From Vespa crabro (taxonomy: Eukaryota; Arthropoda; Insecta; Hymenoptera; Vespidae), in the NCBI RefSeq assembly GCF_910589235.1, contig NC_060970.1, forward strand, positions 2,259,001 to 2,323,000: a DNA stretch of 64,000 nucleotides. Direction: 5' to 3'. The notes below the pieces were generated by a model, which saw nothing but the letters and a program-made list of their open reading frames with translations, was not told the origin of the DNA and searched no databases. The translations under genes and the position numbers were made by a program. Every line of letters begins with the position of its first letter. Position 1 is the stretch's first letter. Positions 12,201-23,599 of the stretch are shown here, in pieces.

Positions 12201-14589
12201 CGTACGCACCTCTAACGAAAGTATAACTTGGAGGTTTTGGGGCAGAATAATAAGGAGGATTGGAGGCAAGTTATCTTTCGCTCGTGCGACTCGTACGCAC
12301 CTCTAACGAAAGTATAACTCGGAGGATTTAAGGAGGTTTGGGGGAAGTTATCTTCCGCTCGTGCGTGTCATACAAGACTCTAAGGAAAGTATAACTTGGT
12401 GGTTTCGGGGCAGAATAGTAAGGAGGATTGTAGGTAGTTATCTTTCGCTCGTGCGAGTCGTACGCAACTCTAACGAAAGTATAACTTGGAGGTTTAGAGG
12501 CTGAATAGTAAGGAGGATTGTAGGAAGTTATCTTCCGCTCGTGCGAGTCATACACACCTCTAACGAAAGTATAACTTGGAGGAATAGAGACAGACTAGTA
12601 AGGAGGATTGTAGGAAGTTATCTTCCGCTCGTGCGAGTCGTACGCACCTCTAACGAAAGTATAACTTGGAGTTTTAGAGGCTGAATAGTAAGGAGGATTG
12701 TAGGAAGTTATCTTTCGTTCGTGCGAGTCGTACGCACCTCTAACGAAAGTATAACTTGGAGGTTTAGAGGCTGAATAGTAAGGAGGATTGTAGAAAGTTA
12801 TCTTCCGCTCGTGCGAGTGGTACGCACCTCTAACGAAAGTATAACTTGGAGGATTTGAAGCAGAGTAGTAAGGAGGATTGTAGGAAGTTATCTTCCGATC
12901 GTGCGAGTCATACACACCTCTAACGAAAGTATAACTTGGAGTTCTTAAGGAAGTTTGGAGGGAAGTTATCTTTCGCTCGTGCGAGTCGTACGTACCTCTA
13001 ACGAAAGTATAACTTGGAGGAATAGAGACAGACTAGTAAGGAGGTTTGTTGGAAGTTATCTTCCGCTCATGCGAATCATACACACCTCTAACGAAAGTAT
13101 AACTCGGAGGTTTTAAGGAGGTTTGGGGGAAGTTATCTTTCGCTCGTGCGAGTCGTACGCACCTCTAACGAAAGTATAACTTGGAGGTTTTGGGACAGAA
13201 TAGTAAGGAGAATTGTAGGAAGTTATCTTCCGCTCATGCGAATCATACACACCTCTAACGAAAGTATAACTCGGAGGTTTTAAGGAGGTTTGGGGGAAGT
13301 TATCTTTCGCTCGTGCGAGTCGTACGCACCTCTAACGAAAGTATAACTTGGAGGTTTTGGGACAGAATAGTAAGGAGGTTTGGAGGGAAGTTATCTTTCG
13401 CTCGTGCGAGTCGTACGCACCTCTTACGAAAGTATAAGTTGGAGGCTTAGGGGCAGAATAGTAAGCAGAATTGTAGGAAGTTATCTTTCGCTCATGCGAG
13501 TCATTCGCACCTCTAACGAAAGTATAACTTGGAGGTTTTGGGGCAGAATAGTAAGGAGGATTGTAGGAAGTTATCTTCCGCTCGTGCGAGTGTTACGCAC
13601 CTCTAACGAAAGTATAACTTGGAGGAATAGAGACAGACTAGTAAGGAGGATTGTAGGAAGTTATCTTTCGCTCGTGCGAGTCGTACGCACCTCTAACGAA
13701 AGTATAACTTGGAGGTTTTCGGGCAGAATAGTAAGGAGGATTGTAGGAAGTTATCTTTCGCTCGTGCGAGTCGTACGCACCTCTAACGAAAGTATAACTT
13801 GGAGGTTTTGGGGCAGAATAATAAGGAGGATTGGAGGCAAGTTATCTTTCGCTCGTGCGAGTCGTACGCACCTCTAACGAAAGTATAACTTGGAGTTCTT
13901 AAAGAGTTTTGAAGAGAAGTTATCTTTCGCTCGTGCGAGTCGTACGCACCTCTAACGAAAGTATAACTTGGAGGTTTTGGGGCAGAATAGTAAGGAGGAT
14001 TGTAGGAAGTTATCTTTCGCTCGTGCGAGTCGTACGCACCTCTAACGAAAGTATAACTTGGAGGTTTAGAGGCTGAATAGTAAGGAGGATTGTAGGGAGT
14101 TATCTTCCGCTCGTGCGAGTCATACACACCTCTAACGAAAGTATAACTTGGAGGTCTTAAGGAGGATTGGAGGCAAGTTATCTTTCGCTCGTGCGAGTGT
14201 TACGCACCTCTAACGAAAGTATAACTTGGAGGAATAGAGACAGTCTAGTAAGGAGGATTGTAGGAAGTTATCTTTCGCTCGTGCGAGTCGTACGCACCTC
14301 TAACGAAAGTATAACTTGGAGGTTTAGAGGCTGAATAGTATGGAGGATTGTAGGAAGTTATCTTCCGCTCGTGCGAGTCATACACACCTCTAACGGAAGT
14401 ATAACTTGGAGGTCTTAAGGAGGATTGGAGGCAAGTTATCTTTCGCTCGTGCGAGTGTTACGCACCTCTAACGAAAGTATAACTTGGAGGAATAGAGACA
14501 GTCTAGTAAGGAGGATTGTAGGAAGTTATCTTCCGCTCGTGCGAGTCATACACACCTCTAACGAAAGTATAACTTGTAGGATTTGAGGA

Positions 14590-16000
14590 AAATGTAATCT
14601 CCGAAAGTGAAAGGCAGAATGACTATTCTACACGGCTTTTATACTCAATTGAACAGCTGTAGGTCTCTCGTGATACCGCCGCTGCCGAGAGTGGTTGGGT
14701 TGCCATCGCTGTGAACCATGGTGGGAATGATGCCGTCGTGAGTCATTGTGGGGAGCGTGGCATTCATGTGTGGTGGGAAGAGATTTTCCATCCGTCCGGA
14801 GCGTTCCATCCCGCGTCAGCTGATTCTCGATCCATTCCACTTTCTCTTTCCCTCTTTAGAACACATTTGTGTCATGCTGCTTTTCTACATCTGAAAAACA
14901 TCTGTATCTCAATGCCTTTTCACTTTCTCTTTCTGTCCTTTCCATTGTGTTCGTATTATATTCTTTATAGAATTTTAGTTATAAAACTACGAATGTCTTA
15001 AGCGCTAAGATATATCTATTATTTACTATCGTGTGTTTTATAAGAGAATTAGTTTGTTTTATTTATGACTCCCTTTTCGTCGGGCTCGAATGTGTTATAT
15101 AATGATTTTAGTGATTGATGGAAATAAATTTTTTAAAACTTGTATCGTCCTTTAGAATAATAAAGAGATTGAAAAGTATGTAAAGGTGTATCCCCATCTT
15201 ATATCTAATGCGTATTACATTGATATGATGACGTCCTATATGGTGGACATGAGGAAAAAAAAATTTTTCTTTTGCTAAGTGTAAGAGTAGCATCGGTAAT
15301 AACACTGTATAAACCAACAACAAACTGCCATATCTAGACGACGCCAGCCGATGTAAACTAATAAATGACTGCCATGTATAAGCAGCATCAGCCGCCGTGG
15401 GCCGAAAAGTGACTGCCGTATATAGACGGCACCCCTCGCGAAAGGGTTAAGATTATTTTTAAGTTCAGCAGCGATGTTTACTGCACTTATCTTTGGATTT
15501 TTTTATTTTTCAAATTATGTATCGGTTAGTGTACTAATTTATTTTGATTTTACATTTGTTTCATGGATTATCCATGTCTATCAATGACTCCTGGAATCGT
15601 GGACCATGGTAGTCTACCCACAATTTTAGAAACTTCACTCAGTCTTTTGTACTTATTATATAAATATATAATAATTTTCTTTTCTTCTTCACTAGTTTCA
15701 TTTTCGTCTCATTTTATAGTTATTATTTGTGAATATAATTAAATTTATAATATTGTCTGTATTTACAATGCCTTCAGATATACTGATCCTAAATATATTG
15801 ATAAAAGATACATTATCTTGTATTTATCCCATGTACAATATCACGAATCAAGGACTCTACGAATACTTATTACACGTATATTTTCTGCTTATTTCTGAAG
15901 AATTGTTAATATTGTAAACACAAAAGAAAACTAACTTAATTTTAAATCTTATAATCTTCAATCGTAAAATCGAATCACATGTGGTTTAAGTCCATCTTAA
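14590..16000. repeat. Duplicated non-coding segment, copy 1 (next to satellite)
   Basis: From the satellite edge to about 16,000 the sequence matches 20,880-22,297 in direct orientation with scattered substitutions. Shared stretches include the ATGGTGGG-rich part near 14,717, CTTAAGCGCTAAG near 15,000 and the AAAGGGTTAA terminus near 15,441. An ORF at 14,711-15,001 has a counterpart at 20,993-21,286, but the two differ at many positions, end in the same low-complexity tail and match no family I know, so I do not call a gene. At 15,311-15,446 lie about three imperfect 43-44-bp tandem units (ACTGCCAT-rich), ending at TTAA 15,447-15,450. This looks like one terminus of a piggyBac-type element. 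Confidence 0.8.
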
Positions 16001-16009
16001 TTCTATTTA

Positions 16010-16850
16010 CATGTTTGGTCCGATTTCCTTACCACGAATCTCATACGATATTGTAAGCGAAGAGATTTTCTGGTCTGGACACATTCTAGACTATTGGCTA
16101 TTATCTTCATTGTAAATGATGAAATGTTTTATTTTAAGTTCGGTCATCTGAGCCATCGTGGTAGGAATAGGTATACATGAAGTGTTGGTAGGTTCAGTGA
16201 TAAGTCATTACAATGCTATTGCTACTGATGATATGGGGAAAATAATTTTATGTGAAAAAGTGCAAGCTAAAAGTACATATTCAAATTAGATTGTTTGAAG
16301 AAAAAACGGACACGTTATATAGGAAGGATTTGTAGATTTTCAACCATCTCAAGTACACAAACAGGTACAAAACATTACTTTTTTTACTATTGTAAACTTT
16401 ATATTTTCTTCTATTACTATATAATTTATTACAATTAGACAGCAATTGAGTTTTGAACTTCTAATTATTGTACACAAGAAATAGAACAACCGGTACAAAT
16501 TTATATCCAATTCAAAAGGCCATCAGACGGTATGACAATTGACCTATTATCATTTAAGATATTATCATTAGATATAGGTATGCTTGCTTTCTTGAGTTAT
16601 TGATCTTTCTGAAATTTTATTTCTTTGATTATAGTACATATGATAAAATGTTAACAACCGAGACTACTGTTCCCCAATGTAGTACCAAAGGTGCCTTGTA
16701 ATATAGATGAATATAATAATAATGATTTTGACATAAAAAAATAAATAATAAAATTTCCGCACTGAATAACTTGTATAATATAAAAATATTACAAATTTTT
16801 GGAATGGAAATACTAATATTGATAAAAACAATGTAAAGAATGTTGAGAGT
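16010..16850. other. No feature seen
   Basis: AT-rich sequence between the duplicated segment and a coding-like remnant. Short open frames here have no recognisable motif or splice context. Confidence 0.6.
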
Positions 16851-16853
16851 TTT

Positions 16854-17560
16854 ATGAAATATACTATTCATTACGAAAATATTGAAATATCAGTAGAGTC
16901 TAATAGCACGATTAAAGGAAATATAAAAATCAATAAATATATTACTGGTAATGATACCAGTAGAGAAAATAAAATATTTTCCAACAATTATACAGAAATA
17001 GTTGATAATCAATCAGAAATTATTTCTCAAGCAAAGTTACAATTAACATAAAATATATAAATTTATAAAATATTTAAATATAATTTTTAAATAAAATATT
17101 TAAAAAAAAACATGAGCAACTTTAAACGTAAATCTGATTGTTTTGATTATATGGAAGTAGGAAAGTGGGACTTTCAAAGAAAAAAAAAATACAACTGAGA
17201 TTAAAAGCAAGATAAAAGATGATATTAAATGTTTAAACGATTTGATATCGCAAGTGGAAGAATTAGATCAAATTTACGCAGATTCGCATACAAAATTGTT
17301 ACAAACTGCCCTTGATCAAAATTTGGTTAAACGATCTATAGGTGTTGATATTTCTGATAATCAAATCTATTAGTCTTTAAATGGCTAAGAAAAATCCTAT
17401 AGTTATACTTGATATACCTAATGAAAGAAAATACGAAGATGTATCAACCCTAAAATAGGATTTGTGTGTATTAGTGTCTTCATCAATGGCAGCAAAACAA
17501 AACGTAACACAAAAATTAAAAAAAAGATTACTTCTCCTATCACGTAAACATATACGTAAA
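16854..17560 (+). pseudogene. Decayed coding-like stretch, unrecognised
   Basis: An open frame at 16,854-17,051 (65 codons, starting MKYTIHYENIEIS) is followed by further coding-like pieces in other frames. The clearest is from about 17,190 to 17,373, about 60 residues rich in K, D, L and Q with the run LNDLISQVEELDQIYADSH, a plausible coiled coil. After it come AKKNPIVILDIPNER-like and KKRLLLLSRKHIRKIS-like pieces separated by stops. Together they suggest a broken copy of one protein gene, possibly an intronless retrocopy. I do not recognise the family. Random AT-rich open frames are the alternative. Confidence 0.35.
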
Positions 17561-20370
17561 ATATCTTGAATGCCTGTTTTACCATGGCCTAAATCCTCTC
17601 AACTAATAATCAAATCTTCTTCTAGCATGAAATACTTTTACAAAACATTTCTGCTTTCAATGATGCATTTTCATGCTATAATATAACTTTATAATCAAGC
17701 AGAACTTTTTGGTAAATCAGATTTAAAACTTTTTTTGAACCTGCACGTTACTAATTTGATGTCATTTGCCGCATTTGTTTGTGCAGCTTAAATACTTGCA
17801 TATTCTTATTTTTATAAATAAAAGAAGTCGTTTTATATATAACGTTTTAGACGCGGTTAGGTAATGGCATAAATCGTTAATGCCTCCAATGAAACTTGTT
17901 ATTTGTTATGAAAGAAAGTAAAAACCATATCTAATCGAGTTTTTTAGTCTGGTTAAAAATATTAAATTTGTCAAATTATTACTATTTAATATTTATAACA
18001 TGTTATGTTTAATATACTATTGGAATGTTTTTGTTACTTATATAACTTAATGTCATAATTATTTTATTGTCTATTATTTAAGATTTTATAAAATTTTTTA
18101 TATAATATTTGTAGATTATTTATAGATTTTATAGAATATGGTTTTCGTTTGTTAATAGAAAAAATTTTAATGAACAATTAACAGGACATTAAAATACATG
18201 GGGTCTTTGTAAAAAAAACTAAATTTTCTTATTAGAATAACCGAAAATTAATATACAAAAGTTTCTAGATGATCGTGATTCGTTCAGGCGAAAGAGACAA
18301 AAATTTAATAACACCCCAAAAGCGATGATCTTGAAACATATACAGACTGAATATACAAATGAATGCAGGCTGAATACGGGCTTAAAATAGAGATTATTTT
18401 TCTAAAATCTATTACAATTTTAGAACTTTTCTAGGGATGGATTGAATAACACCATTGATTTCATTCATCATTTAAACATGTCTGAATATCCATAGAATAA
18501 TGCAATGTTGTACATTTATGTAAAACTTTGTCTTCTTTCCTTTTACTATTATGTATTATTTATTGTTTAATTTTTCACCTAAGAAAATATTAAATGTTTC
18601 TATGTACGCGTGTGTACACAGAAAAGAAAAACAAATTCTATGATAAAATGACCAAAGAAGCCTATTTTTATGCTATTTGCTATATTATACGTCTATGAAT
18701 TGTTATAAGAAATAAAAAAAAATTATCAAAAATGATCGCTTCTGGTAGATGAGACAGACTGTACATTTTTTGTAGAAAACAAATAATAAAAAAAAACAAG
18801 TGAATATTGAAAAATTTATTGTACGTATATTATAGAAAAATGAAGTATAAAGACGATGCAATTATAAGTTATATGTATACAGGAAATTCTAATCGAAATT
18901 TTAAGTAAGGTCAGCCGATGGTTACACTTCTTTCTCTAATTTCTTTCATGTAATATTGATTATATAAAATTCCATTTTGATACATCATAAAGAATGACGA
19001 AATCGTGATGTAAGAGTAAAAATCCGTCACGTTGGATAACGTGTTACCCCGATTTGAATTACGGCTATGCTTTCATATTCCCGTTACCCGTAAATAACTG
19101 ATGATCTTTTTCGTTCAATTAAATAGGATTTTACTAGGAATTTAAACAATTCCATTTGTAACAAGTATTTAATGGAATTGGCACAAATAAATATAAAATA
19201 TATAAAATAATAAATATATATTAAATAAAATAAAAAATATACATATACATATACAAATTATATATACATATAATATCTCGGATTGATTAAGTGAGGTGAT
19301 AAACGAAAATATGTTCTTCTGTGAACAAAGAAACGACAATTTACGTTTATTATTCATACTACTTAAATTTTATTTAATATATTATTTTTTATGAATTTCT
19401 TTATACACTCTCGTGCTACTTCTATCGCCTAAGTTCTATTTCCTACTGCCCGTTTCTCTTCCAAATCTTAACGGTTCGATTTGTAGGTAACAAAAGAATT
19501 TGTAGATAACAAAAGACAATGGAAGGGCGGGCCACGAGAAGCGCGGCAAATCTACCTGAAGAAAGTATACTTTTTTTACATACATATATAAATTTATATT
19601 TAAAATGATAAATAATATTATATCACTTAGCATGGTATTCGCTAAAACAGTTCAAACACAATTAATTTGAGATAATTAGAACATTATGTTGCAGTCATTT
19701 TTACTTTTTTTTCGCTTCCTGGCGTTCGCGAATTTGTCTCTTTTTTTTGGCAACATAGAACGCACAACTTTCTTTATAGTCTTGATCTGCGGATGAACTT
19801 GTAAAGCTGAAATGCCTTTTTTGTTCTCTTTTCCTCATCCAAAAATTCAAAAATCGATAGGGATAAGATCTCTGGAGAAACGAGGCGGCCACAAATGAGA
19901 TGCAAGCCTATGTCCTATCCAACGAGTTCGAAATTCTCATACCGATAAATATCTAATAAAATGTGGTGGTGCACCATTGTGCATAAAATAAATTTGACGG
20001 CGTCTATGATATAGTATTATTTTCCTTAATTGACCGAAAAACATTAAAATAATCTGATATTTCCTGATTTCTCTTCCTACATGTATTTTATCGGACTATA
20101 TATACCTTTCGATGGAACATAGTTTGAATAATTTTTATCTATATTCAAATCGATTACGAGACATTATGCTACGCAAAAACGAAAAATAATAAATAGCGTC
20201 TTTATCTGTTCTATGCAGTTCTTGGCTCTGGATTGGTATACAAGCACACACAGAATGACTCGAGACACGCCACTAGAGAAATTAATGAATACACTTACCT
20301 TGTTTCCTAATCCCCGTAAATTCCGCTTCGATCCTCAAATACTTGGGTGTTCGCAGGTCATGGGATGATA
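17560..20370. other. AT-rich intergenic sequence, nothing recognised
   Basis: No domain-bearing frame, RNA gene or terminal inverted repeat was seen. Short open frames at 19,169-19,892 are low-complexity or lack any family motif. Confidence 0.6.
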
Positions 20371-20376
20371 AATGAA

Positions 20377-20660
20377 CTATTGATACATGCTTCCTGTTGA
20401 ACGTAATCGGGATGATGCGGTAAGGTCCATCGTTCCCCTTGCTCGCTTTCTTGTTGCCATAGATCCCGAGGTGAAGTACATATGAGTATCATGTAACGTC
20501 GCGAGAAGCCGGCACAAATGATACTTCCTATCGACACGACGAGTTCTCGACATACGTGAGGATTTCAAGAGAAAGGATGAAGATTCACTCGGGCGAGCCG
20601 TACGCACCTCTAACGAAAGTATAACTTTGAAGTTTTACGGCTAAATAGAAAGGAGTGGAA
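20377..20660 (-). repeat. LTR-like fragment carrying a single satellite-type unit
   Basis: Positions 20,588-20,656 match the satellite over about 70 bp, including CGTACGCACCTCTAACGAAA and the following TATAACTT...GAAGTTTTACGGCTAAATAG. Directly beside it, 20,480-20,570 on the minus strand resembles 49,985-50,060 of the gypsy 5' LTR: GAGAAC.CG.CG followed by TAGGAAGTATCATTT and a CGCCGG-like stretch. The encoded peptides are also alike (SRTRRVDRKYHLCRLLA versus PRTRRGNRKYHLRRLLA). The order of satellite core then GAGAAC block is the same in both places. I infer a fragment of a related LTR. The duplicated segment, copy 2, starts about 220 bp further on. Confidence 0.6.
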
Positions 20661-20879
20661 GGATATACCACGTGACAGAATTTGTTGTATACGCGGTAGA
20701 GTTCACTTGTTTAATTGATTCTTGAATCGTAGAGATGAGTAACCTTACAGATTTTAATGAAGAGAATAAGAAGGATCTTGAATAAACTTCGACACGCACA
20801 ACCGGAATTATTCAAGTGAATATACAAAGTTGGCTGCCCTTTATAATACTCAAAATGTCCAAGCAACCGACAAGGTAAC

Positions 20880-22297
20880 CTCCGAGAAGTGAACGGCAGA
20901 ATAACCATTCTGCATGGCTTATATACTCTATTGAATTGCGGTAGGCGGCTCGAGATGTCGCTACTGCCGAGAGTGGTAGGGGTGTCGCCGCCGTGAACCA
21001 TGGTGGGGATGATGCCGTCGTAAGTCATGGTGGGGAGCATAGTATCCGTGTATGGTGGGAAGAGAATTTCCAACCGTCCGGAGCGTTCCATCCCGCATCT
21101 GTTGATTCTCGATCCTTTCCACTTTCTCTTTCCCTCTTTGGAACACATCTGTGTCCAAATGTTGCTTTTCTACATCTGAAAAACATCTGTATCTCAATGC
21201 CTTTTCACTTTCTCTTTCTGTCCTTTCCATTGTGTTCGTATTATATTCTTTATAGAATTTTAGTTATAAAACTACGAATGTCTTAAGCGCTAAGATATAT
21301 CTATTATTTACTATCGTGTGTTTTATAAGAGAATTAGTTTGTTTTATTTATGACTCCCTTTTCGTCGGGCTCGAATGTGTTATATAATGATTTTAGTGAT
21401 TGATGGAAATAAATTTTTTAAAACTTGTATCGTCCTTTAGAATAATAAAGAGATTGAAAAGTATGTAAAGGTGTATCCCCATCTTATATCTAATGCGTAT
21501 TACATTGATATGATGACGTCCTATATGATGGACATGAGGAAAAAAAAATTATGCGTCTTTTGCTAAGTGTAAGAGTAGCATCGGTAATAACACTGTATAA
21601 ACCAACAACAAACTGCCATATCTAGACGGCGTCAGCCGATGTAAACTAATAAATGACTGCCATGTATAAGCAGCATCAGCCGCCGTGGGCCGAAAAGTGA
21701 CTGTCGTATATAGACGGCACCCCTCGCGAAAGGGTTAAGATTATTTTTAAGTTCAACAGCGATGTTTACTGCACTTATCTTTGGATTTTGTTTTATTTTT
21801 CGAATTATGTATCGGTTAGTGTACTAATTTATTTTGATTTTACGCTTGTTTCATGGATTATCCATGTCTATCAATGATTCCTGGAATCGTGGACCATGGT
21901 GGTCTACCCACAATTTTAGAAACTTCACTCAGTCTTTTGTACTTATTATATAAATATATAATAATTTTCTTTTCTTCTTCACTAGTTTCATTTTCATCTC
22001 ATTTTATAGTTATCATTGGTGAATATAATTAAATTTATAATATTGTCTGTATTTACAATTCCTCCAGATATACTAATCCTAAATATATTGATAAAAGATA
22101 TATTATCTTGTATTTATCCCATGTACAATATCACGAATCAAGGACTCTACGAATACTTATTACACGTATATTTTCTGCTTATTTCTGAAGAATTGTTAAT
22201 ATTGTAAACACAAAAGAAAACTAACTTAATTTTAAGTCTTATGATCTTCAATCGTAAAATCGAAACACATGTGATTTTAAGTACGTCTTGATTCCTT
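20880..22297. repeat. Duplicated non-coding segment, copy 2
   Basis: Direct repeat of 14,590-16,000 at about 6.3 kb distance. It has the same ~43-bp tandem units (about 21,608-21,723) ending in AAAGGGTTAA. The two copies could be long terminal repeats of a decayed element whose interior is 16.0-20.6 kb, or a simple segmental duplication. I see no retroelement coding motif between them, so I prefer the second. Confidence 0.75.
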
Positions 22298-22299
22298 TG

Positions 22300-22950
22300 C
22301 TTCTTACAATCAACTCTGTATTCCCTTCCCGATATTTGTTTTCTCTTTCGTTTGTTACATTATCCATTATCCTCATATATTTCGAAAACATTCGATTGCA
22401 GTTCGCTTGACAAATGAAAATCTATACCGTTAGAAACTTTTGTACTCCGCGCGTTTCTCTACTACTGCCTACCAATAACTCCCACATATTTTTGTAGCGA
22501 AGCTTCTGAGAAAAAAGTTTTACTTTGAATGGAAAAGATTACACGTACTTGTGAATGTATTTGATATTACTTATTATATAAACATCAATTCTTACTTCTT
22601 TTGTTATCATAAATTAACGTCATCATATGTGTCATGGTGTATATAAAATAAATTTATTCTTTTTCTGCTTCTTATTATTATATTATTACATTACATATTA
22701 TTATTATTATTGTAATAGTAATAGTAATAATAATATGAAATTAACTTCTACAGTGGAATCCATAACAAAATAGGGCTGGGAAAGAAATTTTGCAGATATG
22801 GAAACGAATTCGTATATTGATCTTTACTAAAAAGAATAAATAATATGTATGTTCCGGATATAATTAGTAAATTAGTTTCAGTTGATTACATATATTATGA
22901 ACCATTGGTATTCTGTAAAAAAAAAAAGCAGAATATATTATATAAAAAAT
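22300..22950. other. AT-rich spacer with an inverted copy elsewhere
   Basis: About 22,680-22,790 (ATT-rich run, GTTAACTTC..., AATAGGGCTGGGAAAGAAATTT) reappears in reverse orientation at about 43,020-43,125. Nothing coding was recognised. Confidence 0.55.
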
Positions 22951-22979
22951 AAAAAATGTATGTATATAAATACATAAAA

Positions 22980-23276
22980 TTATTTTAATTTTACTCAAAT
23001 TAAGTTTTCTTACATAAATATGATAGTCTACAAAAATTGGAAATAATTTCATCAAGAATAGTTTCTTTTTTATGTTATGTATAATTATTGATAATGGTTC
23101 TAATATCATGGATATCAGGAGTCATAAATAAATTAATAAATTAGTTCATATTATAAAAATTGTAATGAACATGTGAATGAATATCAATCAGTCAAACAGA
23201 ACGATGCTTTTCAATATAAATATTCACACGCATATATGCAACTGATAAATCAAAGATAGATAGTTATACACATGTA

Positions 23277-23312
<36 letters not shown>

Positions 23313-23563
23313 TATTAATATAAATATCATATACATAGATGTGTGAAATTATAAATGGGAAGATAGTGTTAAGAAGAGAGAAGTAAATACTTGAAGTCGA
23401 GATGAGTCGTTTATAAAATTATAAACTACGGCAAAATAGTAATGGAGCAGTGGGTGTGTTTACGGTTTGTAGGAGGGTGTAAGAAAGAATAGGAAATACA
23501 GGTTCTATAGAGAGCGAAGAATTGAACAGGAAGAAGAAATAGATAGCGAGTAAAAGGGAGGAA

Positions 23564-23599
<36 letters not shown>

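Larger units (their letters stand above)
1..14590. repeat. Satellite DNA array, 90/78/77-bp units, about 165 copies
   Basis: Nearly every base is a tandem repeat. The anchor GTTATCTTTCG recurs at 28, 118, 196 and 286, giving spacings of 90, 78 and 90 bp. A 77-bp type occurs too (1767 to 1844). The 78-bp type has lost 13 bases and gained one in the linker. Each unit has a dyad: GTTATCTTTCGTT pairs, with one bulge, with AACGAAAGTATAAC, and inside it GTGCG pairs with CGCAC around AGTCGTA, so the unit could extrude a cruciform. Units group into higher-order forms such as a 258-bp trimer (90+90+78). The array runs off the left edge and stops abruptly near 14,590. Known satellites of bees or ants may include it; I cannot search. 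Confidence 0.97.

Noticed and set aside
186..13877. Plus-strand open frames in the satellite (for example 4,359-4,880, 173 codons)
   Set aside because: Shadows of the repeat. Common variants are nonsynonymous in this frame and the frames are shorter than on the minus strand.
1..14590. CRISPR-like regular repeats
   Set aside because: There are no unique spacers; the whole 90-bp unit repeats, and the context is eukaryotic.
16000..20600. Interior of a retroelement flanked by the two 1.4-kb repeats
   Set aside because: No gag, protease, RT or integrase motif was found between them.
14711..21286. Paired ORFs at 14,711-15,001 and 20,993-21,286
   Set aside because: They are copies of a duplicated non-coding segment. 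The frames end in AT-rich tails and show no motif or silent-site bias.
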